From contig CAKUEM010000002.1 in the NCBI GenBank assembly GCA_934646115.1, forward strand, positions 20,159-84,158: 64,000 nucleotides of DNA. The letters run 5' to 3'. Numbering within the stretch: the first letter of the stretch is position 1; the number at the start of each line of letters is the position of its first letter. The translations under genes were made by a program, and so were the position numbers. The stretch comes from an uncultured Oscillospiraceae bacterium. Lineage in GTDB: Bacteria; Bacillota; Clostridia; Oscillospirales; JAAYXM01. Shown here one piece after another: positions 37,649 through 46,269 of the stretch. Below the pieces are notes generated by a model that saw nothing but the letters and a program-made list of their open reading frames with translations, did not search any database and was not told the DNA's origin.

Positions 37649-38473
37649 ATGTTACAGCAATTACGAAAGAGACTGTTTTCAGACAATGCCATTGTTTCCT
37701 TGCTTCCCGTGCATCGTATTGAGCCAAATCCGGCGCAGCCTCGAAAAATTTTTCGCGCGGAGGAGCTGCGCGAGCTTTCTAACAGCATTCGCGAAAACGG
37801 CGTATTGCAGCCGATCACGGTGCGGCAGTCCGGCGAAAAGTACATACTGGTCGCCGGCGAGCGCCGCCTGCGCGCATCTGTGATGGCGGGCTTGCGCGAG
37901 ATCCCCGCAATTATTTCAGATATGGATGAAAAGCAGTCCTCACTCATCGCACTGCTTGAGAATTTGCAGCGCAGCGACCTCGATTTTTTTGAAGAAGCGC
38001 TTGGGATTCACAATTTAATTAAAGTTTACGGTTTTTCGCAGGAAGAAGCGGCAAAAAAGTTAGGAAAATCGCAGTCTGCGATATCGAACAAGCTGCGTCT
38101 GCTTCGCCTGCCGCCTCATATTATTGATAAAATCATGCAGAATCATTTGTCTGAGCGGCACGCGCGCGCTTTGCTCCGTTTGGATTCTGCGCAGGCACAA
38201 GAGCAGGCGCTTGCCAAAATCGTGGAGAAAGGCTACAACGTCTCTCAGGCAGACGCCTATATCGAATCGCTCCTCGTCCGTGCGCAGGCGGCTATTGCGC
38301 CGACCCCACGCAAAAAGCGCCCGTTATTTGTGTTTAAGGACGTTCGGCTTTTTGTGAATACGATCAACCACGCAATTTCAACCATGCAAACCTCCGGAAT
38401 TCGCGCAAACATGGAAAAAACAGAGGACGAAAACACTGTTTGCATGACAATTCGTATTTTCAAGCACGATTGA
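37649..38473 (+). CDS. noc: Nucleoid occlusion protein Noc (ParB family)
   Basis: Predicted 274-residue DNA-binding CTPase-fold protein that blocks division over the chromosome. Conserved parts are the N-terminal PNPAQPRKIF, the CTP-binding GERRLRASVMAG, LIALLENLQRSDLDFFEEALG, and a helix-turn-helix around AKKLGKSQSAISNKLRLLRLP. A short basic N-terminus (LQQLRKRLFS) could be the membrane-targeting helix of Noc. The ATG at 37649 follows AAGGAGG. It is distinguished from the second ParB (40401) by its position between rsmG and parA. Confidence 0.88.
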   Translation: MLQQLRKRLFSDNAIVSLLPVHRIEPNPAQPRKIFRAEELRELSNSIRENGVLQPITVRQSGEKYILVAGERRLRASVMAGLREIPAIISDMDEKQSSLIALLENLQRSDLDFFEEALGIHNLIKVYGFSQEEAAKKLGKSQSAISNKLRLLRLPPHIIDKIMQNHLSERHARALLRLDSAQAQEQALAKIVEKGYNVSQADAYIESLLVRAQAAIAPTPRKKRPLFVFKDVRLFVNTINHAISTMQTSGIRANMEKTEDENTVCMTIRIFKHD

Positions 38474-38478
38474 TCTCA

Positions 38479-38494
38479 TGTTCCACGTGGAACA
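38479..38494. other. parS site 1
   Basis: TGTTCCACGTGGAACA is a perfect 16-base palindrome, very close to the Firmicutes parS consensus TGTTNCACGTGAAACA. It sits 6 bases after the noc stop. Confidence 0.85.
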
Positions 38495-39168
38495 GTAGCT
38501 TGCGCTTTTGCGCATAGTAAGCGCAAGGTAGGGAGCTCCAACGACCTACTTATAGACAGCAAGCGCCTCACGGTCAACAGGCAAATCAGCGCTTGCGCGC
38601 AGCAGACGCAAGCCAGGAGGGCTTCTGCTCAGCGTCTTCCTCATTGCCCATGCAACTCCGCGCGAAAACGCGCGAGATAAAAGGGCAACGTTTGCATATG
38701 TCCTGCTGCTTTGTGCACAGAAAATGTGTCACCGGCGCATGAGCCTTGAGAACAGCCTGTGCGCAGCATATTGTGCATGCTTGTTTGCGCTCCTCCGTTT
38801 TCCAACAGCCGATCGACCTGCCGTTTCAGGCGATCGCATTCTTGTGTAGCGTTTGCTTATAGACGTTGATGTAATTCGCACCAAAGCGCGGGGCATTCCA
38901 TATGTTTTGCTTGTTTTAACATCCCTTAACAATAAGAAGCCCGAAGTCTTGCGCCCGCAAGCACTATGATGACGCGCAAAGCATGGAGGCGTCTCTGTGG
39001 CGCTTTTCCCGCTTTCAACCGTGTTCGCACCGCGTCAAAACGCGTGAAGCCGCGACCCCTTGCTTACATCGTGCGGTCTCCTTTTGCATCTCGCCTTGCT
39101 CCTTGGCAGGAAAGGGGTGCATCACAGCAGTTTCTAGGTTGTCCACTTATTTTTTCTCTTTCCTTTTC
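38495..39168. other. Noncoding gap between noc and the parS pair
   Basis: About 670 bases with no supported gene. Inverted repeats rich in CTTGCGC and GCGCAAG occur near its start (38498-38530). An imperfect stem AAGGTAGG..CCTACTT follows (near 38527-38552). No promoter-terminator pair that would define a small RNA was seen. Confidence 0.5.
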
Positions 39169-39209
39169 AAAAAGTTCCACGTGAAACACTGTTTCACGTG
39201 GAACTTTTT
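39169..39209. other. Two parS sites forming a 20-bp inverted repeat
   Basis: AGTTCCACGTGAAACA (39173-39188) and TGTTTCACGTGGAACT (39190-39205) face each other across one base. Flanking runs of five A and five T extend the match to 20 perfectly complementary bases on each side. As RNA this is a long hairpin followed by T, so it can also act as a terminator. The parA promoter begins two bases later. Confidence 0.85.
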
Positions 39210-39210
39210 A

Positions 39211-39238
39211 TTGAATTCTTCGCTCGATGTGGTATAAT
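39211..39238 (+). promoter_or_regulatory. Promoter of the parA-parB operon
   Basis: TTGAAT and a perfect TATAAT are separated by 16 bases, immediately downstream of the double parS. ParB bound there could repress this promoter. Confidence 0.65.
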
Positions 39239-39244
39239 AACTGC

Positions 39245-39624
39245 AGGTGCACTTTTATACAGCAAGAACGAGTGCGGCAAACGCGAATTTTTTGCAGTTT
39301 CGCAAGGAATAGAGCGCTTGCTGCATCACCGTAAATACCCATCCGGTACAGCAACGCTAATACGTGCGATATGGCACGCAGCCCCCTCCCGCCGGGCGCG
39401 CAGTTTTTACTTTAAACGGTGAAAGCTTTCTCCTGAACTGCGGACGAAATGTCCGGTGCGGTATAGGATGTCGCTTTGGTCCGGCTTCGGACGCAGATCC
39501 TGTTTTCATGCGGATATTTTTCTATTTTCCTTCCTATCTATATGTTTTTAACATCTTTTCGGCACAATTCGCCGAGTTTTCCCGCTTTGCGGGCATGCTT
39601 GTACATAGAAAGTCAGGTGATACT
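39245..39624 (+). promoter_or_regulatory. Long untranslated leader of parA
   Basis: About 380 bases separate the predicted transcription start from the parA ATG. Tight hairpins include GGAC-GAAA-TGTCC (about 39443-39455) and GTCCG-GCTT-CGGAC (about 39479-39492). No clear terminator or known riboswitch was recognised, and the in-frame extension upstream of parA lacks a ribosome site. Confidence 0.4.
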
Positions 39625-40404
39625 ATGGCAAAAGTGATTGCGCTTGCCAACCAAAAAGGCGGGGTGGGGAAGACCACGACCTGCGTCAATCTCGCCTGCG
39701 CGCTGCATAAAATGGGCAAGCGCGTCCTCCTGTGCGACATGGATCCGCAGGGACATGCGAGCATCGGCTTTGGCATCAACAAGCGCGACGGAAAGCCAAC
39801 CATTTATGAGCTGCTGGTCGGGCAGGTTGAAACGCGCGCGGCGATCCGCAAAACGCCGTATGGCGATCTGCTCTCCTCCAACACGAACCTCGCCGGCGCA
39901 GAGGTGGAGATGATCGAGTTTGAAAATCGGCATGCGCGCCTGCGCGATGCGCTTTCCATTGTGCAGACGGAATATGACTTTATTTTGATCGATTGCCCGC
40001 CATCGCTCGGGCAGCTGACGATCAATGCGCTTTGCGCGGCGGACAGTGTGCTTGTCCCGGTCGACTGCGGTTTTTATGCGCTTGAGGGGCTGAGCGCCCT
40101 CACCGCAACGATGTCTACCATTAAAAAAAGCATGAATCCCAATTTGGACATTGAGGGCGTGCTGCTCACGATGTTTGACGGGCGGACAAATCTTTCCATT
40201 CAAATTGCGCAGGAGGTCAAGCGTTTTTTCCCGGGCAAGGTGTTTTCCGCCGCGATCCCGCGAAACGTTCGGCTTGCGGAGGCGCCAAGTCACGGAAAGC
40301 CGATCCAGGAATATGACCGTCTTTCGCGCGGCGCGGAATGCTATGGCCTGCTCGCGCAGGAGATCGTTTTAAAGAACCAACAGGAAGCGGAGGCGAAATT
40401 ATGA
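39625..40404 (+). CDS. parA: Chromosome partitioning ATPase ParA (Soj)
   Basis: Predicted 259-residue deviant Walker A ATPase that binds DNA non-specifically as an ATP dimer and works with ParB to move origins. It also modulates DnaA. Visible motifs are KGGVGKTTT at residues 11-19, DMDPQGHAS, and IDCPPSLGQLTINAL. The ATG at 39625 follows AGGTGA. The longer open frame upstream does not match the family. The last 4 bases overlap parB (ATGA), giving translational coupling. Confidence 0.95.
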   Translation: MAKVIALANQKGGVGKTTTCVNLACALHKMGKRVLLCDMDPQGHASIGFGINKRDGKPTIYELLVGQVETRAAIRKTPYGDLLSSNTNLAGAEVEMIEFENRHARLRDALSIVQTEYDFILIDCPPSLGQLTINALCAADSVLVPVDCGFYALEGLSALTATMSTIKKSMNPNLDIEGVLLTMFDGRTNLSIQIAQEVKRFFPGKVFSAAIPRNVRLAEAPSHGKPIQEYDRLSRGAECYGLLAQEIVLKNQQEAEAKL

Positions 40405-41279
40405 ATCAAAAAGGACTGGGCAAAGGTCTTTCCGCCCTGTTTATGGAGCAGGAGAGCGCCAGCCAGCCGGAAAACCTTCAAATGGTAAAGCTCTCGCAGG
40501 TTGAGCCGAACCCCGCGCAGCCGCGCCGGGAATTTGACCCCGAGGCGCTGTCTGAACTGGCGGAATCGATCCGCACACACGGAATTTTGCAGCCGCTTGC
40601 CGTGCGCCGCGTGGCGGGCGACCGATATCAAATCATCGCGGGGGAGCGCCGCTGGCGCGCCGCGCGCGAGGCCGGGGTTGAAAAAATCCCGGTTTATCTG
40701 GTCGATGCGGACGACCGCGCGGTGATGGAGCTTGCGCTTGTTGAAAATTTGCAGCGGCAGGACCTAAGCCCGATCGAAGAAGCGGAGGGCTACCGCACGC
40801 TGATGGATGACTTTTCTCTCACGCAGGACAATGTGGCAAAGCGCGTGGGAAAATCGCGCCCGACCATTGCCAATGCGCTGCGCCTGCTCTCGCTTTCGCC
40901 GAACGTGCGCGATTTGGTTGCATCCGGGGCGCTTTCCGTCGGTCATGCGAAGGCGCTTCTTGCGCTGACCGATGCCGAGCAGCAGAAGCGCACCGCGGAG
41001 CTGGTGCTTGAAAAGGGCTACAGCGTGCGGCAGACCGAGCTTTTGATCAAAAAAATTCTGCAAGACTCGCTGCGTGCGCAGGAGAAAAAGCCGGAGATCA
41101 CCGTAAATTATCTCGAGGAGATCGAGCGGCGGCTTGCCGCAAAGCTTGGGCGGCGCGTGAAGCTGGTCAGCGGGCGAAAAAAAGGCCGGATCGAGCTGGA
41201 ATTTTATGATCCGGAGGATCTGGAAAAGCTGATCGATTTCTTAGATACCTGTCGTTTTCAAAGTCAGGAGGGAATATAG
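40401..41279 (+). CDS. parB: Chromosome partitioning protein ParB (Spo0J)
   Basis: Predicted 292-residue parS-binding CTPase clamp. The N-terminal KGLGKGLSALF stimulates ParA. The CTP-binding region shows ITPNPAQPRRxF-like VEPNPAQPRREF, GERRWRAARE and ENLQRQDLSPIEEA. The helix-turn-helix VAKRVGKSRPTIANALRLL and the C-terminal dimer domain (ELEFYDPEDLEKLIDFL) complete the protein. It begins within the parA stop. Binding sites for it are found at 38479, 39173, 39190 and possibly 55966. Confidence 0.95.
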   Translation: MNQKGLGKGLSALFMEQESASQPENLQMVKLSQVEPNPAQPRREFDPEALSELAESIRTHGILQPLAVRRVAGDRYQIIAGERRWRAAREAGVEKIPVYLVDADDRAVMELALVENLQRQDLSPIEEAEGYRTLMDDFSLTQDNVAKRVGKSRPTIANALRLLSLSPNVRDLVASGALSVGHAKALLALTDAEQQKRTAELVLEKGYSVRQTELLIKKILQDSLRAQEKKPEITVNYLEEIERRLAAKLGRRVKLVSGRKKGRIELEFYDPEDLEKLIDFLDTCRFQSQEGI

Positions 41280-41281
41280 CC

Positions 41282-41776
41282 TTGGAAAATCCGCAAAATA
41301 ATAAGCCGAAGCGCAATTTTTTAGTGATTTACAGCATTGCGCTGTTTCTGTTCGCCGCCGTGCTGATCGGGCTGTCCTATCTGTCGCAGGCGCGCGTTGC
41401 CAGCGAGGCGGACCGCGTAAAGCAGGAGCTTTCGGATAAAACCGAAGTCGCCGCGGGGTTTGAGTCACGCTTAGAGCAGGTCACGCGCAAAAACGCGGAT
41501 CTTGAAACCGCAAATGCGGAGCAGAAAAAGCAGCTGGAGGCGCTGCAAAAGCAGGTGGAGGAGCTGACCGCCTCCAACGCGACCGTGCAGGATCAAATCA
41601 AGCGCACGAACGCCGCAGAGTATCTTTGGAAGCTGATCAAATCGCTGGTGAGCGGCGATTATAAATCGTGCAACCGCATGATCAACGAGATCGATAAAGC
41701 CGGACTTCGCCCGTTTTTCTCTGCAGAGGGCTTAAAAGAATTAGAACGCATTGAAAAAATCACGAAAGGTGAATAA
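41282..41776 (+). CDS. Membrane-anchored coiled-coil protein of unknown function
   Basis: Predicted 164 residues: a short basic cytoplasmic tail, one transmembrane helix (about 14-33, [20 protein letters not shown]), a coiled coil (about 38-105, rich in E, K, Q and L heptads), and a C-terminal helical domain of about 55 residues. The start is TTG 41282, behind AGGAGGGAA, two bases after the parB stop. serS follows after 5 bases. It is co-transcribed with parAB and serS. No family is recognised. Coiled-coil membrane proteins of this shape are often division or cell-wall factors, but this is only inference. Confidence 0.75.
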   Translation: MENPQNNKPKRNFLVIYSIALFLFAAVLIGLSYLSQARVASEADRVKQELSDKTEVAAGFESRLEQVTRKNADLETANAEQKKQLEALQKQVEELTASNATVQDQIKRTNAAEYLWKLIKSLVSGDYKSCNRMINEIDKAGLRPFFSAEGLKELERIEKITKGE

Positions 41777-41781
41777 AAATT

Positions 41782-43062
41782 ATGTTGGATATTCGAGTAA
41801 TCAAAGAAAACCCGGAGCGCGTGAAAGCTGCACTTGCGCGCCGCAACAAGGATTACGGCGCGGAAATCGACCGCATTCTTGAGCTGGACACGCAGCGGCG
41901 CGATATCATCGGCAAGGTGGAGGCGCTCAAGGCAGAGCAAAACACCGTGACGAAAAAAATCCCGCAGATGAAGAAGGCGGGGGAGGACACGACCGCGCTT
42001 TTCGCCGAGATGAAGGAGCTTGCCGATACGGTCAAGCAGCTTGATCTGAAGCTTCGCGAGGTGGAAGATACGCTGAATGCGACCATCCTTCCGCTGCCAA
42101 ACATCCCGAACGACAAGATCCCGGATGGCAAGGACAGTGATGAAAACCGCGAAATGCGCCGTTTTGGCACGCCGCGCTCGTTTGATTTTGAGCCGAAGGC
42201 GCATTGGGATCTGGGCGAAGCGCTCGGTATTCTTGACCCGACGACCGCCGCAAAGGTGACCGGCACGCGTTTCCATTTTTACAAAGGCGCGGCAGCGCGG
42301 CTTGAGCGCGCGATCATCAGCTTTTATTTAGACACGCACACCGAGCGCGGTTATACCGAGGTGTTTCCGCCGTTCATGGTCAATCGCGCGTCGATGACCG
42401 GCACGGGGCAGCTTCCGAAGTTCGAAGAGGATGCCTTTAAGGTCGCCGGGACGGAATATTTCCTGATTCCGACGGCAGAAGTTCCGGTTACGAACATGCA
42501 CCGCGGCGAAATTTTAGATGGGCTTGAGGATACGATCAAATACTGCGCATATTCCGCGTGCTTCCGCGCGGAGGCGGGCAGCGCCGGGCGCGACACGCGC
42601 GGTCTGATCCGCCAGCACCAGTTTAACAAGGTCGAGCTTGTGAAATTCACCACGCCGGAGCGCTCTTATGACGAGCTGGAATCGCTCACGCATGATGCGG
42701 AGTTTGTGCTGCAGCAGCTTGGCCTTCCGTATCGCGTGGTCATGCTGTGCGCAGGCGATCTTGGCGCGTCCTCCGCGATGACGTATGATATCGAGGTGTG
42801 GATGCCGTCTTACGGACGCTATGTGGAGATCTCCTCCTGCTCGAATTTTGAAGATTATCAGGCGCGCCGCGCGGCGATTCGCTATAAAAATTCCAGCACG
42901 CCGAAGCCGCGCCTTGTGCATACGCTCAACGGGTCTGGCGTTGCCATCGGCCGCACGACTGCTGCCATTCTTGAAAATTATCAGAATGCGGACGGCTCGG
43001 TCACGATTCCGGAGGTTCTGCGCCCTTACATGAAGGGCATGGAGAAAATCGAGCGCGCATAA
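41782..43062 (+). CDS. serS: Seryl-tRNA synthetase
   Basis: Predicted 426-residue class II synthetase that charges tRNA-Ser (and tRNA-Sec where present). The N-terminal long coiled-coil arm (about 25-105) binds the tRNA variable arm. The catalytic core shows motif 1 near [14 protein letters not shown], motif 2 in [22 protein letters not shown], and motif 3 in [18 protein letters not shown]. The ATG at 41782 is 5 bases after the preceding stop. There is no T-box, so expression follows the parAB transcript. Confidence 0.96.
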   Translation: MLDIRVIKENPERVKAALARRNKDYGAEIDRILELDTQRRDIIGKVEALKAEQNTVTKKIPQMKKAGEDTTALFAEMKELADTVKQLDLKLREVEDTLNATILPLPNIPNDKIPDGKDSDENREMRRFGTPRSFDFEPKAHWDLGEALGILDPTTAAKVTGTRFHFYKGAAARLERAIISFYLDTHTERGYTEVFPPFMVNRASMTGTGQLPKFEEDAFKVAGTEYFLIPTAEVPVTNMHRGEILDGLEDTIKYCAYSACFRAEAGSAGRDTRGLIRQHQFNKVELVKFTTPERSYDELESLTHDAEFVLQQLGLPYRVVMLCAGDLGASSAMTYDIEVWMPSYGRYVEISSCSNFEDYQARRAAIRYKNSSTPKPRLVHTLNGSGVAIGRTTAAILENYQNADGSVTIPEVLRPYMKGMEKIERA

Positions 43063-43100
43063 GTTTTCCACAGGCTGTGGGATTCTCTTTGATCTATATA

Positions 43101-43132
43101 AAAAAGCGGCAGCAAGTATGCTGTCGCTTTTT
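43101..43132 (+). terminator. serS terminator
   Basis: AAAAAGCGGCAGC pairs with GCTGTCGCTTTTT (one G-T pair) around a 6-base loop, 38 bases after the serS stop. Confidence 0.9.
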
Positions 43133-43434
43133 GATTCGGTCTGCAAAGGGAATCCTGGTTCCGCCGGCGCAAAGGGGCTATAGCAATTTTTGGATAAAAA
43201 TTAGCCATTTTTGATTGAAACCCGCAAAACGCTCTGTTTTAAGCTGCAAAAGTGTTGAAAAGCGACAAGCTGATCAGAGCATATCATGCGGAATGTCAGC
43301 GAGATAGCATGCTGCGCGCGGGCAACAGACCTTTATCGCAAGAAATTACTTCTCCAAATCGTCCTGAAGAGGCGAGCAGCTAAAGCAAATGCGTTTATTT
43401 CTCCCTTCGCGTTATCGGAGCAAACCATGTGTTA
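43133..43434. other. Noncoding stretch between the serS terminator and the duplicated terminators
   Basis: No gene is supported on either strand. Two plus-strand terminator hairpins follow although the last plus-strand gene already has its own, so a small RNA in this stretch is possible. No clear promoter was identified to support it. Confidence 0.4.
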
Positions 43435-43469
43435 ATACCCCCACCGGTTTGGTCGGAGGGGGTATTTTT
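43435..43469 (+). terminator. First duplicated terminator hairpin
   Basis: ATACCCCC pairs with GGGGGTAT and is followed by five T. No gene lies directly upstream on this strand. Confidence 0.7.
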
Positions 43470-43592
43470 CTGCTCAAAGCCCTATGCGTTCATTTTTCTA
43501 GGCGTCAACCCGCTTGTTCACGCACTCTGCACGGATTGATCCGTTTCCCCGCGCGGCAATCAGTTTGTCAAAACAACAAATCGCGCGTTATT

Positions 43593-43623
43593 CCCCCTCC
43601 GGTCAAGCCGGGGGGTGTTTTTT
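43593..43623 (+). terminator. Second duplicated terminator hairpin
   Basis: CCCCCTCCGG pairs imperfectly with CCGGGGGGTG and is followed by six T. It lies about 155 bases after the first copy. Confidence 0.65.
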
Positions 43624-43685
43624 CTACTCAAAGCCTAACGCGCTTATCTTCTTCTCCGTGCTAACCCGCTTGTTAAAACGACAAA

Positions 43686-44204
43686 TCACGCACGCTCTAT
43701 CTCAATTTGACATTGCTTCATCGCGCCCAAAGCCTGTTCATGGCTTTCCGGCGTAACGCCCGCGCAGCACGCCGCGTCAACCGCAATGCGTGTTTCCGGC
43801 AAAAACGCCTTGAGAAGCATTGCATTCGCAATCACGCAGATATCTGTGCACAGTCCGATCAGTGTGATGCGCTCGATCGGCGTTTTTTGATTTTCTTTTT
43901 GCAGCATCTCCGCCAGCGCCACGCTGCCAAACGTCGGTTTATCCACAACTTCCGCGCAATATGGTTTGAGCGGCGCGCAGATCTGCCACCCGTCCGTGCC
44001 GCGGATGCAGTGCGCGACAGGCAGATTTCGCCCCTCCTGCGTATTCAGATAATCCTCCTCATGCGTGTCGCGCGTGAACACAACACGCCCGGAAAAGCGG
44101 GACACCTTTTCCACAACCCGCGGAACGATCGCCTGCGCCTCCTGCGTGCCCAGGCTTCCGTCAATAAAATCATTTTGCATATCGACAACGACAAGAACAT
44201 TCAT
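43686..44204 (-). CDS. Isochorismatase-family cysteine hydrolase (nicotinamidase-like)
   Basis: Predicted 172-residue hydrolase with the family triad Asp8 (VVDMQNDF), Lys89 (VDKPTF) and Cys123 (LCTDICV), and the cis-peptide neighbourhood before the cysteine. Nicotinamidases also use a D-x-H-type metal site, and here FTRDTHEEDY provides Asp46 and His48. A role in NAD salvage (nicotinamide to nicotinate) is therefore likely. The start is ATG 44204. It stands alone, with the jag operon terminator upstream. Confidence 0.85.
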   Translation of the reverse strand: MNVLVVVDMQNDFIDGSLGTQEAQAIVPRVVEKVSRFSGRVVFTRDTHEEDYLNTQEGRNLPVAHCIRGTDGWQICAPLKPYCAEVVDKPTFGSVALAEMLQKENQKTPIERITLIGLCTDICVIANAMLLKAFLPETRIAVDAACCAGVTPESHEQALGAMKQCQIEIERA

Positions 44205-44426
44205 AGCATAGCACTTCCATTTTTTGTTATTTTGTCAATAAAATATTCTTCTTTGCCGGGCACGAACGGCGCGGTAATTCATTCCGCCGCAATAGCTTGC
44301 GCCAAAGCGCCGCGCAGTCTGCCGCCAAATCGCGTGAGCGCTTGCTTTTACAAAGCATGCCCGCGCATGGGGTCACGATTTTTCATGCGCCGTCCCTGAT
44401 TTTGCGCACAGGCAGGGGGCTTTTCT

Positions 44427-44461
44427 TAAAAAAGCCCCGAAGCAGCGCTCCGGGGCTTTTT
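44427..44461 (-). terminator. Terminator of the rpmH-jag operon
   Basis: AAAAAAGCCCCG pairs with CGGGGCTTTTTT. It abuts the jag stop codon and gives six T on the minus strand. Confidence 0.9.
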
Positions 44462-45142
44462 TTATCGGTTGTTGTAAGAACGGTAGGGGCGGCGGTTATA
44501 ATTTCCCGCGTCCGCCCCGGTATATGAAATAATGACGCGGCGGTTCGGCTCTGCCCCGGTCGAGGAGGTGGACACATCCTCCACATCCTGCAATGCTGCA
44601 TGGATAATATGCCGCTCATACGCATTCATCGGCTCAAGCGCTTTGTTTCTCTTATATTTTTTTACCTGCCCTGCGACTTTACGCGCAAGATTTTCCAGCG
44701 TTTCCGCGCGCTTTGCGCGATAATTTTCCGTATCCACAGTCACGCGGATATGCTCCTCACGGTCACGGTTTGCAACCAGATTCGCGATATGCTGGATCGC
44801 ATCCAGCGTTTCGCCGCGGCGCCCGATTAAAATGCCCATATTCTCGCCCGAAAACTTAACGGCAAGGTTGCCCTCCTCGGTCGTATTCGCGGCAACTTCT
44901 GCATTTGCGCCCATTTTTTCAAGCAGCGCCTTTAAAAAAGCAACAACATCGCCGCGCTCTTCCTCTTCTTCCATAGAGACCGCGACCTTCGCCGGCGTTC
45001 CGCCGATGCCTAAAAACCCGCTTTTCGGGTTTTCCAGCACCTCGACCGAGACCATATCCCGATCCACCCCGCCGAGCTGCTCTAATGCGGCGGCAATTGC
45101 ATCGTCAATCGTTTTGCCCGTAGCTTCAATTCTCTTCGTCAT
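44462..45142 (-). CDS. jag: RNA-binding protein Jag (KhpB/EloR family)
   Basis: Predicted 226-residue protein with three parts: the N-terminal Jag-N domain (about 1-50, with NPKSGFLGIGG), a KH domain around residues 85-150 (MGILIGRRGETLDAIQHIANL), and an R3H domain (about 160-215, with RHIIHAALQ in the R..H pattern). A short Arg/Tyr/Asn-rich tail follows. Known relatives bind RNA and affect cell elongation and sporulation (SpoIIIJ-associated). It overlaps yidC by 4 bases, the usual arrangement. Confidence 0.95.
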   Translation of the reverse strand: MTKRIEATGKTIDDAIAAALEQLGGVDRDMVSVEVLENPKSGFLGIGGTPAKVAVSMEEEEERGDVVAFLKALLEKMGANAEVAANTTEEGNLAVKFSGENMGILIGRRGETLDAIQHIANLVANRDREEHIRVTVDTENYRAKRAETLENLARKVAGQVKKYKRNKALEPMNAYERHIIHAALQDVEDVSTSSTGAEPNRRVIISYTGADAGNYNRRPYRSYNNR

Positions 45143-46005
45143 TTGACAACCCCTCCTGCCTTTTTTGCATCATGCTTCGGCTTGAACTTCGTATAATACC
45201 ACTGCAGCGCAGGCTCCTGTATGATCATAAGCAGGTTATTGATGATCCAGTAAAAGCCCAATCCGGTCGGGACGATAAACGCGATCCAGACCGACATGAG
45301 CGGCATCATGATCATCGTAACCCTATTCATTGCCCCTGCCTGCTCGTTCTGCGCCGGCTGATAGCGGCGCGCGATCCAGGAATATACATACGAGGTCACG
45401 CCGGATAAAATCGGGATGATCCACAGCACATTAAACGTTTGGAAGCTTGGGATCTCCGCCATGTTGATCCCGAGGAAATTAAAATCAATGATTTGCAGAT
45501 TCGGCACGATCTGATGGATCTGCGAGACATATTTGCCCATTTCCGCCGCAATTTGGATCTCCACGGCGCTGCTCGTTACATTTCCGCCGAGCGTAATGCC
45601 GACCGTTTCCGCAATGCGGGCGATCACGTCCTCCGACAGACCGAACATGAACGTCAGCGGCTGCCGCAGAACGGCATACAGCCCGAACATGATCGGGATC
45701 GTGATCAGCATGGGCAGACAGCCGCCCATCATGCTGACATTTTCGTCTTTATACAGCTTTTGAACCTCAAGCGCATAGCGCTCTTTATCGTTTTTATACT
45801 TTTTTTCAAGCTCCTTGAGCTTCGGCTGGATGCGCTGCATGCCCATCATGCTTTTCTTGCTCTTCATCTGGAAGGGGAGCATGATCAGGCGCGCGATCAG
45901 CGTGAAGATGATCAACGAGACGCCATAGGAGCCGGTCAGATTATAAATCTGAAGCAGCACCCACGCGAACGGGCGCGTGAACACTGTGTTAAACAATTCT
46001 ATCAT
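45139..46005 (-). CDS. yidC: Membrane protein insertase YidC (SpoIIIJ/Oxa1 family)
   Basis: Predicted 288-residue inner-membrane insertase. Hydrophobic helices lie near residues 15-50, 95-115, 185-205 and 230-260. The conserved positive groove segment LIARLIMLPFQMKSKKSM contains the key Arg, and a cytoplasmic helical hairpin (about 55-90) follows. No lipoprotein signal with cysteine is visible at this N-terminus, unlike many Firmicutes YidC proteins. The 4-base overlap with jag couples their synthesis. Confidence 0.95.
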   Translation of the reverse strand: MIELFNTVFTRPFAWVLLQIYNLTGSYGVSLIIFTLIARLIMLPFQMKSKKSMMGMQRIQPKLKELEKKYKNDKERYALEVQKLYKDENVSMMGGCLPMLITIPIMFGLYAVLRQPLTFMFGLSEDVIARIAETVGITLGGNVTSSAVEIQIAAEMGKYVSQIHQIVPNLQIIDFNFLGINMAEIPSFQTFNVLWIIPILSGVTSYVYSWIARRYQPAQNEQAGAMNRVTMIMMPLMSVWIAFIVPTGLGFYWIINNLLMIIQEPALQWYYTKFKPKHDAKKAGGVVK

Positions 46006-46043
46006 AGTAAAAACCTTTCCGCACAGTCTATTCCGTGCTCAAT

Positions 46044-46256
46044 TCACCTTACCGGGTCATAGCCGGATCTTCCGCTGAACGGATGGCAGCGGAGCAGGCG
46101 GCGCAGCGCAAGATATCCGCCCTTGCAAGCGCCATATTTCTCGATCGCCTCGAGCGCATATTGGGAACAGGTCGGCGTAAACCGACAGCAGGATGGCTTT
46201 CCGGGGGAGAGGCACGCGCGATAAAAGCGAATGCATGCCAAAAGAATTTTTTTCAT
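46044..46256 (-). CDS. yidD: Membrane protein insertion efficiency factor YidD
   Basis: Predicted 70-residue protein with the family pattern [31 protein letters not shown] segment (residues 8-34) holding conserved cysteines, and RLLRCHPF near the end. It lies between rnpA and yidC, its usual place, 13 bases after rnpA. Confidence 0.95.
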   Translation of the reverse strand: MKKILLACIRFYRACLSPGKPSCCRFTPTCSQYALEAIEKYGACKGGYLALRRLLRCHPFSGRSGYDPVR

Positions 46257-46269
46257 ATCATCCCCTCGC

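Larger units (their letters stand above)
43435..43700 (+). repeat. Two-copy direct repeat of about 153 bp with terminator hairpins
   Basis: Two similar units are offset by about 153 bases. Each has a C-rich/G-rich hairpin and T-run, then CTRCTCAAAGCCYTA.GCG, then a T/C-rich stretch and AACCCGCTTGTT, with ACAAATC.CGC near the end. The second unit runs into the 3' end of the hydrolase gene at 43686. Confidence 0.7.

Noticed and set aside
43066..43085. TTTTCCACAGGCTGTG shared after serS and near 61414
   Set aside because: Two copies of a short self-complementary segment resembling a weak DnaA box are too little to claim a regulatory family.
43133..43434. SRP RNA, tmRNA, 6S RNA or RNase P RNA in the gap after serS
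   Set aside because: None of the conserved core segments of these RNAs was recognised there or in the other long gaps.
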